Shown here piece by piece: positions 34,900 through 43,178 of a stretch of DNA of 64,000 nucleotides. The stretch spans positions 558,001-622,000 of the forward strand of contig JAVJST010000011.1 in the NCBI GenBank assembly GCA_040219295.1, given 5' to 3'. The stretch is from JAVJST01 sp040219295 (GTDB lineage: Bacteria > Pseudomonadota > Alphaproteobacteria > Rhodospirillales > Casp-alpha2). Under the pieces are notes generated by a model, which worked only from the letters and a program-made list of their open reading frames with translations, was not told the origin of the DNA and did no database searches. Every line of letters starts with the position of its first letter. Positions within the stretch are counted from its first letter, which is position 1. A program made the translations under genes and the position numbers.

Positions 34900-35454
34900 C
34901 TATTCGACCGGCCGGACTTCGCGGACTTCCGGCAGATAATAGCGCAGCATGTTCTCGATTCCGTACTTCAGGGTTGCCGTCGAGCTCGGGCAGCCGGAGC
35001 ACGCGCCCTGCATGTGCAGGTAGACGATGCCGTCCTCAAATCCCTGGAAGACGATGTCGCCGCCGTCCTGGGCCACCGCCGGGCGCACCCGCGTATCGAG
35101 CAGTTCCTTGATCTGCGCAACGACATCGCTGTCCTCGCCACCGTCATCGTCGGAAGCCGCCGGCGCGGTTTCGTGCACCACGGGATCGCCCGAGGTGAAG
35201 TGATCCATGATCGCGCTCAGTACTCGCGGCTTGATATCTTCCCAGTCGGCGCCGTCCGCCTTGGTCGCGGTGATGAAATCAGCGCCGAGAAAGACGCCCT
35301 CGACACCCTCGACCGCAAAAACGCGCCCCGCGAGCGGCGAGGCCGAAGCCTCGTCAGCGGTGGTGAAGTTGGCCGTGCCGCGCGACATGACAGACTTGCC
35401 CGGCAGAAACTTGAGGGTGGCCGGATTCGGCGTCGGTTCGGTCTGAATGAACAT
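34900..35454 (-). CDS. nfuA: NfuA-type iron-sulfur cluster carrier
   Basis: A 184-residue Fe-S delivery protein. The N-terminal Nfu domain starts MFIQTEPTPNPATLKFLPG. The C-terminal NifU domain carries the cluster-binding pair C152 and C155 in GACSGCPSS. An acidic linker (about 96-110) joins them. ATG 35454 has GGAG 8 bases upstream; the upstream frame reads into the end of trpS in antiphase. It is 49 bases downstream of trpS. The 209 bases after its stop hold only a short hairpin (TGTCCA/TGGACA, 34855-34870) and the promoter of the Bax-like gene. Confidence 0.95.
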   Translation of the reverse strand: MFIQTEPTPNPATLKFLPGKSVMSRGTANFTTADEASASPLAGRVFAVEGVEGVFLGADFITATKADGADWEDIKPRVLSAIMDHFTSGDPVVHETAPAASDDDGGEDSDVVAQIKELLDTRVRPAVAQDGGDIVFQGFEDGIVYLHMQGACSGCPSSTATLKYGIENMLRYYLPEVREVRPVE

Positions 35455-35503
35455 GACATTTACTCCGAGTACGCGGTTGAAGTGGTCATCCCGCCCGCCA
35501 AGT

Positions 35504-36508
35504 TCAAGCGCCAGCCTGCAAAAAGCCGACGATATTGTGTACCTCGCGGATGATGGGTTCGGAAATCGCGCGGGCGCGCTCGGCCCCTTCTGCAAGGACC
35601 TTCTCCACGTGGGTCCGGTCCGCCGTCAATCGCCGCATCTCCTCCTGCATCGGCCCCAGCTTGGACACCGCGAGGTCGGCCAGCGCCGGCTTGAACACGG
35701 AGAACGGCTGGCCGGCGAACTCGGCGACCACCGCTTCGGCCGTGGTGTCCGACAACGCGGCGTAGATGCCCACCAGGTTCGCCGCCTCCGGCCGGCCCTC
35801 GAGCCCGGCCTTGGTTTCCGGCAACGGGTCGGGATCGGTGCGGGCTTTCCTGATCTTCTTGGCGATGTCGTCCGCGCTGTCGATCATGTTGATCCGCGAC
35901 ATGTCGGACGGATCGGACTTGCTCATCTTGTTCGACCCGTCGCGCAGCGACATCACCCGCGTCGCCGGCCCCTGGATGATCGGTTCGATCACGGGAAAGA
36001 AGTCGACGCCGAAGTCGTTGTTGAACTTCTGGGCGATGTCGCGGGCCAGTTCGAGATGCTGTTTCTGATCCTCGCCGACCGGCACATGGGTCGCCTTGTA
36101 GGCGAGGATGTCCGCGGCCATCAGGTTCGGGTAGACATACAGCCCGGCGGAGGATTTCTCGGCGTTCTTGCCCGCTTTCTCCTTGAACTGGGTCATGCGG
36201 TTGAGCCAGCCAAGCCGGGCCACGCAGTTGAACACCCAGGCGAGCTCGGCATGCGCCGGCACCTGGCTCTGGTTGAACACGATGTGCTTCTCGGCATCGA
36301 CGCCGGCCGCCAGCATCGCGGCGGCAACCTCGCGCGTACTGCTGCGCAGCTGCGCCGGATCCTGCCAGACGGTGATCGCGTGCATGTCGACGACACAAAA
36401 GATGCAGTCGTATTCGTTCTGCAGGCGCACCCAGTTCCTGATTGCCCCGAGATAATTTCCGAGGTGCAGGTTTCCGGTCGGCTGAACGCCCGAGAAGATC
36501 GTGTGCAT
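35504..36508 (-). CDS. trpS: Tryptophanyl-tRNA synthetase
   Basis: A 334-residue class I synthetase charging tRNA-Trp. The HIGH-like motif is TGNLHLGNY (11-19) and the KMSKS motif is at 194-198 exactly. DMHAITVWQD and YPNLMAADILAY are further conserved segments. Start ATG 36508 (MHTIFSGVQPTG) gives the usual length; longer upstream reading adds only an Arg-rich stretch. It lies upstream of nfuA on the same strand. It is divergent from the unknown gene at 36717. Confidence 0.97.
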   Translation of the reverse strand: MHTIFSGVQPTGNLHLGNYLGAIRNWVRLQNEYDCIFCVVDMHAITVWQDPAQLRSSTREVAAAMLAAGVDAEKHIVFNQSQVPAHAELAWVFNCVARLGWLNRMTQFKEKAGKNAEKSSAGLYVYPNLMAADILAYKATHVPVGEDQKQHLELARDIAQKFNNDFGVDFFPVIEPIIQGPATRVMSLRDGSNKMSKSDPSDMSRINMIDSADDIAKKIRKARTDPDPLPETKAGLEGRPEAANLVGIYAALSDTTAEAVVAEFAGQPFSVFKPALADLAVSKLGPMQEEMRRLTADRTHVEKVLAEGAERARAISEPIIREVHNIVGFLQAGA

Positions 36509-36716
36509 GGCGGTTCGTTCCCTAGGTTTCCGGTGCGGCATGATCCGCCGGACGCGGCGCGGTTTTATGGCGCGAGACCCGGCACCGGTCAAGGACGGCA
36601 CGCCGCGCGGCTTTCGTCCGGCCGACCAAAATGATCGCGACCGTTCATTCTGCCGTCAGGTTCCGGGCGTATGACGCTAGTCGGGCTGAACCATAAAGAG
36701 ACTTCAAAGGGGCTTC

Positions 36717-37661
36717 ATGTCGCACGTAGAATTGATCGACGCACCGAATCGCGCCGCATCGGACAGGGGGTCGGCCCTTGCCGAAGCGACTGAACCCGCA
36801 CGCCAGCCGCGCCGGGCGATGATGCGGGTTAGCGCCGCCAAAAAGCAACCGCGCGCTGCCGGTATCGCGTCGGTCATAGAGTTGGACCCGCACCGCCGGT
36901 CAGGCGAACCGGAGATGGTTGCGGTGGCGCCGCGCAGGAAAGGCGGAGCCGCCGAGCTGGTCGCCGATCGGCACCGTGGCCGGATGTCGGACGCCACGGT
37001 CGTTCCGCTGGCCATCGGCAAACGGTCGGTCCGGCGCGATGGCGATGCGGCCCGCACAACGAAGATCGACACCGGCGCACGCGAACGACCCGTTCCGACC
37101 GGTCGCGGACCCGCGGAACAGATCGTCGATTCGCTTGCCCGATCGCTCGCACGGTTGGCCGACAGCGGCCGGTTCCGGCACCTGAGCATTGAGCATGTCT
37201 CCGACACGCAGATGCGCCTTACCGGCAGCAGCCGGCGGCTGACCCTGGCATTTGAAGGCACGGACCAGGTCTTCGACTGCCTGACGGTGACGCCCCTCGT
37301 CGAGCCCGCCGAAGCTCCACTGCGCCGCGGTCTACTCGCCCGCGGTCTGGCGACGCTCGGATTTGGGCGCCGCCCGGAGGACGGGCCGGAAGTGTTTCAC
37401 GTGATGATTGACGGGAACGCCGCGCGACAGCGCAACCGATTCCGGATCGTGCCGTTCGACGAGAACCTGCTGAACGGCGTGACGACGGTTTCCGGTACGT
37501 TCACCGACCTGGAACACAGGCGAAAGTGGTTTGTCGAACTGGTCGCGAGCAACCCTCGTCGTGCACGTCGCGGCAAGAACCGACTTACGGAACGCGGCGC
37601 CAGGCGGGCGATGCAGACGCTGCTCGACGGTCTCGCCTTTGCCCTGCGCCAGTACAACTGA
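36717..37661 (+). CDS. Unrecognised protein, 314 residues
   Basis: No family recognised. ATG 36717 is preceded by AAAGGGG at 5-base spacing, a strong site, which supports the gene against the shorter antisense frames. Residues 1-135 are Arg/Ala/Pro-rich, probably disordered, with scattered basic clusters. Residues ~135-314 look folded: a helix (AEQIVDSLARSLARLADSG), then strands such as RHLSIEHVSDTQMRLTG and FDCLTVTPLVE, another strand-rich part (FRIVPFDENLLNGVTTVSGTF) and a C-terminal helix. There are no signal peptide, membrane segments or cysteine motifs. It is followed 58 bases later by another unknown plus-strand gene; the pair may be one unit. Confidence 0.7.
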   Translation: MSHVELIDAPNRAASDRGSALAEATEPARQPRRAMMRVSAAKKQPRAAGIASVIELDPHRRSGEPEMVAVAPRRKGGAAELVADRHRGRMSDATVVPLAIGKRSVRRDGDAARTTKIDTGARERPVPTGRGPAEQIVDSLARSLARLADSGRFRHLSIEHVSDTQMRLTGSSRRLTLAFEGTDQVFDCLTVTPLVEPAEAPLRRGLLARGLATLGFGRRPEDGPEVFHVMIDGNAARQRNRFRIVPFDENLLNGVTTVSGTFTDLEHRRKWFVELVASNPRRARRGKNRLTERGARRAMQTLLDGLAFALRQYN

Positions 37662-37719
37662 CTGGTATACATAGGACTCCACACCTGACATTCAGTCGTT
37701 TCTCCCATACAACGGGGTC

Positions 37720-38559
37720 ATGGCTGAACGCTCTTCCCCAACCTGGCCTCATACGCCGGATGGCAAGATCGACTGGGAAACCGTGTTCGAGCATCCGGAG
37801 ACGGGGCTCATTTCCCTGATCACCAGAGCTCCGTCGGCGGCCGCCCTGAGAAAGAGCACGGTCTTCGTCATCCGTTCCGTCTACTCCGAGGACGAGTCGG
37901 CAACCGAGCTGAAGTACTTCGTCAGGGAAATCGAGGGCATGCTGCCGGATGACTTGCCGCCGGCCATGCTACCGAAACTGTCCGAAGCCGTGGCGTCGAT
38001 CCTTCGCGATATCAAGCTGGACCGGATCCGCCGCAGCGAGACTCCGCCCGTCGTTGAGTCGGCGAAGTCCAGCGTTCCGCCGCGCGGCGTCGTCAGGAAA
38101 AGGCCCCGGTCGGCCTGGTCGCCGGCCCAGATCATCGCGGCCGTTTTTGCCGTACTGCTCGTCGTCGGGGGCGGCGCCGGAGCGACATACTATTACGGGT
38201 TCATGGACCATGAGGTTGCCATGACCGCCCGCATCAAGAAACTGATCGCAGAGATGGAATCCGCGGCCGCCGGCCAGGGCCCCGACCACCACGAGTTCGG
38301 TTGGGGACTGACCGTCGAACGTCGCGCCGGCCTGATCGGGGTGACCGCCGTCGGCGTGCCGGTCGATGCCTGCACCAGCGCCGCGTGGTACTTCGTCAAC
38401 CGCGGCAACGTGGTGATCAACGACCGCATGCCGGAGAAGGTCGCCCCCAGCGTCCTGAAACGGTTCTGCGGGGAGAAGGGACAACGTGCCAAGCTGTTGT
38501 GGCTCTCGGAAGACAAGGGACAAGCCGCGCCAACCACCGACGCCACGGCAGGAAACTGA
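37720..38559 (+). CDS. Single-pass membrane protein of unknown function, 279 residues
   Basis: A cytosolic N-terminal part (1-130) includes SSPTWPHTPDGKIDWETVFEHPETGLI and a helical segment. One membrane helix follows at about 136-160 (IIAAVFAVLLVVGGGAGATYYYGF), then a periplasmic C-terminal domain of ~115 residues. The latter has two Cys (VPVDACTSAAWYF and KRFCGEKGQ) that could form a disulfide, a layout seen in pilin-like and adaptor proteins but not enough to assign. It is transcribed in the same direction as the 36717 gene and converges on murJ. Confidence 0.75.
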   Translation: MAERSSPTWPHTPDGKIDWETVFEHPETGLISLITRAPSAAALRKSTVFVIRSVYSEDESATELKYFVREIEGMLPDDLPPAMLPKLSEAVASILRDIKLDRIRRSETPPVVESAKSSVPPRGVVRKRPRSAWSPAQIIAAVFAVLLVVGGGAGATYYYGFMDHEVAMTARIKKLIAEMESAAAGQGPDHHEFGWGLTVERRAGLIGVTAVGVPVDACTSAAWYFVNRGNVVINDRMPEKVAPSVLKRFCGEKGQRAKLLWLSEDKGQAAPTTDATAGN

Positions 38560-38565
38560 TCGCGA

Positions 38566-40131
38566 TCAGGAGTTCCCCGTCGACCGCGCCGGCCCGAGAA
38601 AGGCGCGGAGATCGCTTGGCCGGGCGGCGCCGCTGACCACGGCCGCGACCCCGAAAGTCGCCAATCCGGCGGCGACCAACACCACGAGATTGAACACGCG
38701 GTCGGCGAGGGCCGGTGCGGCGAGCCCGTCGGCAAGATGCGGTTGCAGAACAACGAGCGTCAGACACATCGCGGCAACGGCGATGGCCGTCCGGGGCAGG
38801 CGCGTCGTCAGCCGGGTATCGAGCGGCAGTTGCCCCCGGCGGCGCAGGACGACAGCCAGCAACAGGCAATTGAGCCAGGCACTGGCGCTGGTCGCCATGG
38901 CGATACCGACGTGCAGGAACGGGCCCATCAACAGCAGGTTGAGCACCAGGTTGACGGCGAGGGCTATACAAGAAATCACGACCGGCGTCTTGGTGTCCTC
39001 GCGGGCGAAGAACCCCGGCGCCAGCGCCTTGACCAGCACGTAGGCCGGCAGACCGATCGCGTAGACGGCAAGCGCGGCGGCGGTGGCCGACGTGGTCGCC
39101 GGGGTAAACTCGCCGCGTTCGAACAGCACGCGTATGATCGGCTCGGCGATGATGAAGAGCGCGGCGGCCGCCGGCAGAGTCAGCAACAGCGCGAACTCGA
39201 TCGAGCGGTTCTGGCTGTTCGCCGCGGCGCGAGCGTCGCCGGCGCGAAGCTGGCGGCTTAGCATCGGGAGCAGCGCGGTGCCGACCGCAACGCCGACGAC
39301 GCCGAGCGGCAACTGGTTGACCCGATCGGCGTAGAACAGGAACGAGATCGACCCTGCCGGCAGCAACGAGGCAATGATCGTGTCGATCACCAGGCTGACC
39401 TGGTAGACACCGCCGCCGAGAGCGACCGGCAGCGCCCGGTTGAACAGGGTGCGCACGTCCGGGCTCAGCACCGGGGCGATGAAACGCAGCCTCACGCCGG
39501 CGCGGGCGGCGGCGACATAGAGCCAGACGAGCTGAACCACACCCGCCGCCGAAACGCCCCAGGCGAGGGCGTGACCGGGCGACGGCATGTAGGGCGTGAC
39601 GGTCAGCAGTGCGCCGATCAGACAAATATTGAGCAGTACCGGCGTCGCCGCGGCGGCGGCGAATTTGCCGAGGGAATTGAGGACACCGGAGAGCAGCGAC
39701 ACAACCGAGATGAAGACGAGGTAGGGAAAGGTGATCCGGGTCAGCGTGACGGTCAGATCGAAAGTCTCGGGATCGTCGAGGAAGCCCGGCACCACCGCGC
39801 GCATGACCCAGGGCATGGCAACTTCGAACACGGCCGTCACCAGTACGGCCGATACGACCAGCACCGACAGCGCCTGCTCCGCTACCAGCTTGGCCCGCTC
39901 CGCGCCATCCGACTCGAGACGCCCGGCGAAGATCGGCACGAATGCCGCGGCAAATGCGCCTTCGGCGAACAATCGCCGGAACAGATTGGGCAGCTTGAAG
40001 GCGACGAAGAACGCATCCGCGACCGGTCCCGCACCCATGAAGGCGGCGATCAGCATATCGCGAATGAATCCGAAAACGCGGCTCAACATGGTGAAACCGC
40101 CGACGGTGGTGATCGCCCGAAGCAGGTTCAT
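38566..40131 (-). CDS. murJ: Lipid II flippase MurJ
   Basis: A 521-residue inner-membrane MOP-superfamily protein moving lipid II across the membrane. About 14 hydrophobic segments are present. The N-terminus MNLLRAITTVGGFTMLSRVFGFIRDM and the RRLFAEGAFAAAFVPIF segment are signatures of the MurJ/MviN family, and the charged residues for lipid II in the cavity (for example RDMLIAAFMGAG region) are retained. ATG 40131 is used because the upstream frame is the antiphase of glnD. It is 31 bases after glnD, a common alphaproteobacterial pair. Confidence 0.96.
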   Translation of the reverse strand: MNLLRAITTVGGFTMLSRVFGFIRDMLIAAFMGAGPVADAFFVAFKLPNLFRRLFAEGAFAAAFVPIFAGRLESDGAERAKLVAEQALSVLVVSAVLVTAVFEVAMPWVMRAVVPGFLDDPETFDLTVTLTRITFPYLVFISVVSLLSGVLNSLGKFAAAAATPVLLNICLIGALLTVTPYMPSPGHALAWGVSAAGVVQLVWLYVAAARAGVRLRFIAPVLSPDVRTLFNRALPVALGGGVYQVSLVIDTIIASLLPAGSISFLFYADRVNQLPLGVVGVAVGTALLPMLSRQLRAGDARAAANSQNRSIEFALLLTLPAAAALFIIAEPIIRVLFERGEFTPATTSATAAALAVYAIGLPAYVLVKALAPGFFAREDTKTPVVISCIALAVNLVLNLLLMGPFLHVGIAMATSASAWLNCLLLAVVLRRRGQLPLDTRLTTRLPRTAIAVAAMCLTLVVLQPHLADGLAAPALADRVFNLVVLVAAGLATFGVAAVVSGAARPSDLRAFLGPARSTGNS

Positions 40132-40162
40132 GGGCCCGGCGTACGCTCCGAATATGGCGACG

Positions 40163-43075
40163 TCATGACTTCGTCGGCGCCGTGAGCGTCGCGCCTTCCG
40201 GTCGCTCCTCGGGCCCGCGGTCGGCGGCCGCCATGTCGACCGACCATGCGGACCGCGTCGCCTCGTCGCCGGTCGCGTCACCCTCGGCGGCATCGAGTAG
40301 GGCCTGGCGCAGGTCCTTTATCCGGCGCTCGTCGCGCACCTTGAGGCCGAACGGATCGCGGACATAGAAGACGTCGACGACGCGCTCACCGAACGTCGAT
40401 ATGTGCGCGCTCGAGATCTGCAGTCGATTCTTGGTCAGCGCCGAGGTGACGTCATAGAGCAGTCCGAGCCGGTCGCGGCAATTGACCTCGATGACCGTAG
40501 AATCGCCGCTCGCCTCGTTGTCGATCAGCACCCGGGGCGGGACGAGGAAATGGCGGGCGCGGCGCGGCAGGGAACGCTCGCGGGCTTTCTCGATTTCACG
40601 GCCGGCGCGAATCTCTCCCTTGACGGTCTTGTCGACCCGGTCGCGCAGCCGCTGCAGTCGTCCCTCGTCGTCGAAGGCGCGGCCATTCTCGTCCTGCACC
40701 CAAAATGTGTCGAGCGCCATGCCGTCGGTCAGCGTGACGATCTTGGCGTCCACGATCGAGGCGCCGCTGACGGCCATGGCGCCGGCGATGTTGGCGAACA
40801 GGCCGGGATGATCGGGGGCGTAGACGAAGATCTCGGTTATGTCGCGTTCGGTGTCGACACTCGTGACGATGTCGAACAGGTTGCCGGTCTGCCACGCTCG
40901 GCGGACGATCTCCGCCTGGCGCGCGTGGGTTTCGGTGTCGAACGCCAGCCAGAAAGTATCGCGGCCGATCGCCTTGAATCGCTCGATGTCGTCGGGCGTC
41001 CAATTGTCGGCGAGGGACTCCGCGAGTTGGGCCTGGGCCTGTCGGATCCGGAAGGCGCGACTGTCCTCTCCGGACTCGCCGCTAAGGACTTCCTGGGCCC
41101 GGTAGTAGAGATCGCGCAGCAGTTCCGCCTTCCATGCGTTCCACACCTTGGGCCCGACCGCGCGAATGTCGGCAACCGTCAGGATCAAGAGCAGGCGGAG
41201 ACGCTCGGGCGACTGAACCTGCGCGGTGAAATCGCGGATCGCCTGCGGATCGTCGAGGTCGCGCTTGAACGCCGTCATGCTCATCAGCAAGTGATGGCGC
41301 ACCAGCCAGGAGACCGTTTCGGTTTCCCATTCGTTGAGCCCGAACCGCGGACACAGCGTCAGCGCGATCTCGGCGCCGAGTTCCGAATGGTCGCCCTTGC
41401 GGCCCTTGGCGATGTCGTGCAGCAGCACCGCGACATAGAGCACGCGGCGCGACTGGACTTCCTTGATGACTCGCGCCGAAACGGGGTGATCGGCGGCCAG
41501 TTCGCCGTTCTCGATCCGGCTCAGAATCCCAAGCGCCCGGATGGTGTGCTCGTCGACGGTGTAGACGTGGTACATGTCGAATTGCATTTGCGCGACAACG
41601 CGGCCGAAGTCCGGCACGAAACGGCCGAACACGCCGGCCTCGTTCATCGCCATCAGCATCCATTCCGGGTTCTTCTTCGCACACAGCAGTTCGAGGAAAG
41701 CCTTGTTGGCGACGGGATCATCCTGCAGGTCGTGATCGATCCGCCCGAGGCTCTGCTTCACCAGCCTGAGCGTGTTCGGATGGATATCCGCGTCGTTCTC
41801 GTGCGCAATGCGGAACAACGTGATCAGCCGCGACGGCTGTTCGTCGAATGCGTTCTTGTCGGAGACGCTGATCCGGCCGTTCTCGAAGTTGAAGGCGTCG
41901 TCGCCGGTTTCCTTGCGCCGCCCGAACCCGAAACTCGGCAGCGAGAATCGGCGGCGGCCCTTCTTCTGCTGCTCTTCGAGTACGGCACACAGGATTCGGG
42001 TCAGGTCGCCGACGTCCTTGGCGATCAGGAAGTAGTGCTTCATAAAACGCTCGACGCCGGTGGTGCCGGCGTGATCGGTGTAGCCCATGCGCCGCCCGAT
42101 CTCGGGCTGCAGGTCGAACGTCAGCCTGTCGTCGGCGCGGCCCGCCAATTCGTGCAAATGGGTCCGCACCGTCCAAATGAAGTTGGCCGCCTTGTCGAAC
42201 AACCGTACATCGGTATCGGTAAACACGCCGAGCGCCACCAGATCGGCCATGGTGTCGACCTTGTAGATGTACTTGGCGATCCAGAACAGGGTCTGCAGAT
42301 CGCGCAAGCCGCCCTTGCCTTCCTTCACATTGGGCTCCAGCACGTAACGGGTGTCGCCCATCTTGGCGTGCCGCTCGTCCCGTTCGGCGAGCTTGCCCTC
42401 GACGAAGGCGAGTTCGCTGTCCTGCATCACGTCGGACTCGAAACGAATCCGGAAGGACTCGAACAGATCGGCGTCGCCGATCAGGTGGCGGGCCTCAAGC
42501 ACCGCGGTTCGGATGCTGAGATCGTCGCGCGCCTGGCGGATCGCCTCGTCGATGTTGCGCGTCGCGTGACCGACGGTCAGACCGAGGTCCCACATCAGGT
42601 ACAGCATGTACTCGACGACCTGTTCGATCCGGGGGCCGAGCTTGTGCGGCATCAGGAACATCAGATCGATGTCGGAATACGGCGCCAGTTCGCCGCGGCC
42701 GTAACCGCCGGTGGCGATCACGGCGATCCGCTCGCCGGTTGTCGGCGTGTTCGACGGATAAACCGCGGTTTCGGTGAACCGGTATAGCTCTTCGACGATC
42801 ATGTCGACGACGAGGGCGCGCCGGCGAATGGCGATGCTGGCCGGCAGTTTTTTCGTTTCGAAGTCGTTTTTAACCGCCTCGTAGCCAGCGTTCAGGGCTT
42901 TCTTGAAGGCATCGAGCACGACCGGCCGGTCGGCGGCCTTGTAGCCGGACCAGCTGACGAAGTGATCCAGTGTTTCGCGCAGCGGACGACGCCACTCTTC
43001 GACGCTGAACGCCGCGGCGGCGACACTCTTCGGGCCCGCCCGTCTTTCTGCAACCGCGGTGTTGGAAGACGTCAT
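40163..43075 (-). CDS. glnD: Bifunctional uridylyltransferase/uridylyl-removing enzyme GlnD
   Basis: A 970-residue nitrogen sensor that modifies PII. Domains in order: nucleotidyltransferase with GGYGRGELAPYSDIDLMFLM (about 115-135), a GlnE-like helical region, an HD domain with LHDIAKGRKGDHSELG (about 555-570) for deuridylylation, and two ACT domains (about 735-830 and 845-930) for glutamine sensing. It lies 103 bases downstream of mutS and upstream of murJ. An A+T-rich palindrome sits between mutS and glnD. Confidence 0.97.
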   Translation of the reverse strand: MTSSNTAVAERRAGPKSVAAAAFSVEEWRRPLRETLDHFVSWSGYKAADRPVVLDAFKKALNAGYEAVKNDFETKKLPASIAIRRRALVVDMIVEELYRFTETAVYPSNTPTTGERIAVIATGGYGRGELAPYSDIDLMFLMPHKLGPRIEQVVEYMLYLMWDLGLTVGHATRNIDEAIRQARDDLSIRTAVLEARHLIGDADLFESFRIRFESDVMQDSELAFVEGKLAERDERHAKMGDTRYVLEPNVKEGKGGLRDLQTLFWIAKYIYKVDTMADLVALGVFTDTDVRLFDKAANFIWTVRTHLHELAGRADDRLTFDLQPEIGRRMGYTDHAGTTGVERFMKHYFLIAKDVGDLTRILCAVLEEQQKKGRRRFSLPSFGFGRRKETGDDAFNFENGRISVSDKNAFDEQPSRLITLFRIAHENDADIHPNTLRLVKQSLGRIDHDLQDDPVANKAFLELLCAKKNPEWMLMAMNEAGVFGRFVPDFGRVVAQMQFDMYHVYTVDEHTIRALGILSRIENGELAADHPVSARVIKEVQSRRVLYVAVLLHDIAKGRKGDHSELGAEIALTLCPRFGLNEWETETVSWLVRHHLLMSMTAFKRDLDDPQAIRDFTAQVQSPERLRLLLILTVADIRAVGPKVWNAWKAELLRDLYYRAQEVLSGESGEDSRAFRIRQAQAQLAESLADNWTPDDIERFKAIGRDTFWLAFDTETHARQAEIVRRAWQTGNLFDIVTSVDTERDITEIFVYAPDHPGLFANIAGAMAVSGASIVDAKIVTLTDGMALDTFWVQDENGRAFDDEGRLQRLRDRVDKTVKGEIRAGREIEKARERSLPRRARHFLVPPRVLIDNEASGDSTVIEVNCRDRLGLLYDVTSALTKNRLQISSAHISTFGERVVDVFYVRDPFGLKVRDERRIKDLRQALLDAAEGDATGDEATRSAWSVDMAAADRGPEERPEGATLTAPTKS

Positions 43076-43161
43076 CGATTCCGCTCCGGCACGTTGGTGA
43101 ACCCATTCTGATGCCGATTAAAATCAACGCAGAAATCGCATATGGCCTCGAACCCAAAGGA

Positions 43162-43177
43162 GATCAATGCATTGATC
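43162..43177. promoter_or_regulatory. Perfect 16-bp palindrome between mutS and glnD
   Basis: GATCAATG joined directly to CATTGATC, ending one base from the mutS stop codon. It lies 86 bases upstream of the glnD start. A spacerless palindrome of this size could be an operator for a dimeric regulator or a weak transcript hairpin; a smaller GATT-AA-AATC symmetry lies between it and glnD. Confidence 0.4.
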
Positions 43178-43178
43178 A

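Noticed and set aside
36704..37261. A 185-residue minus-strand frame opposite the unknown gene at 36717
   Set aside because: The plus-strand gene has a much better ribosome-binding site and a folded-looking C-terminus beyond the overlap.
40403..42787. A 794-residue open frame on the plus strand
   Set aside because: It is the exact antisense of glnD, has no recognisable domains and an Arg/His/Asp-biased composition typical of antisense frames in GC-rich DNA.
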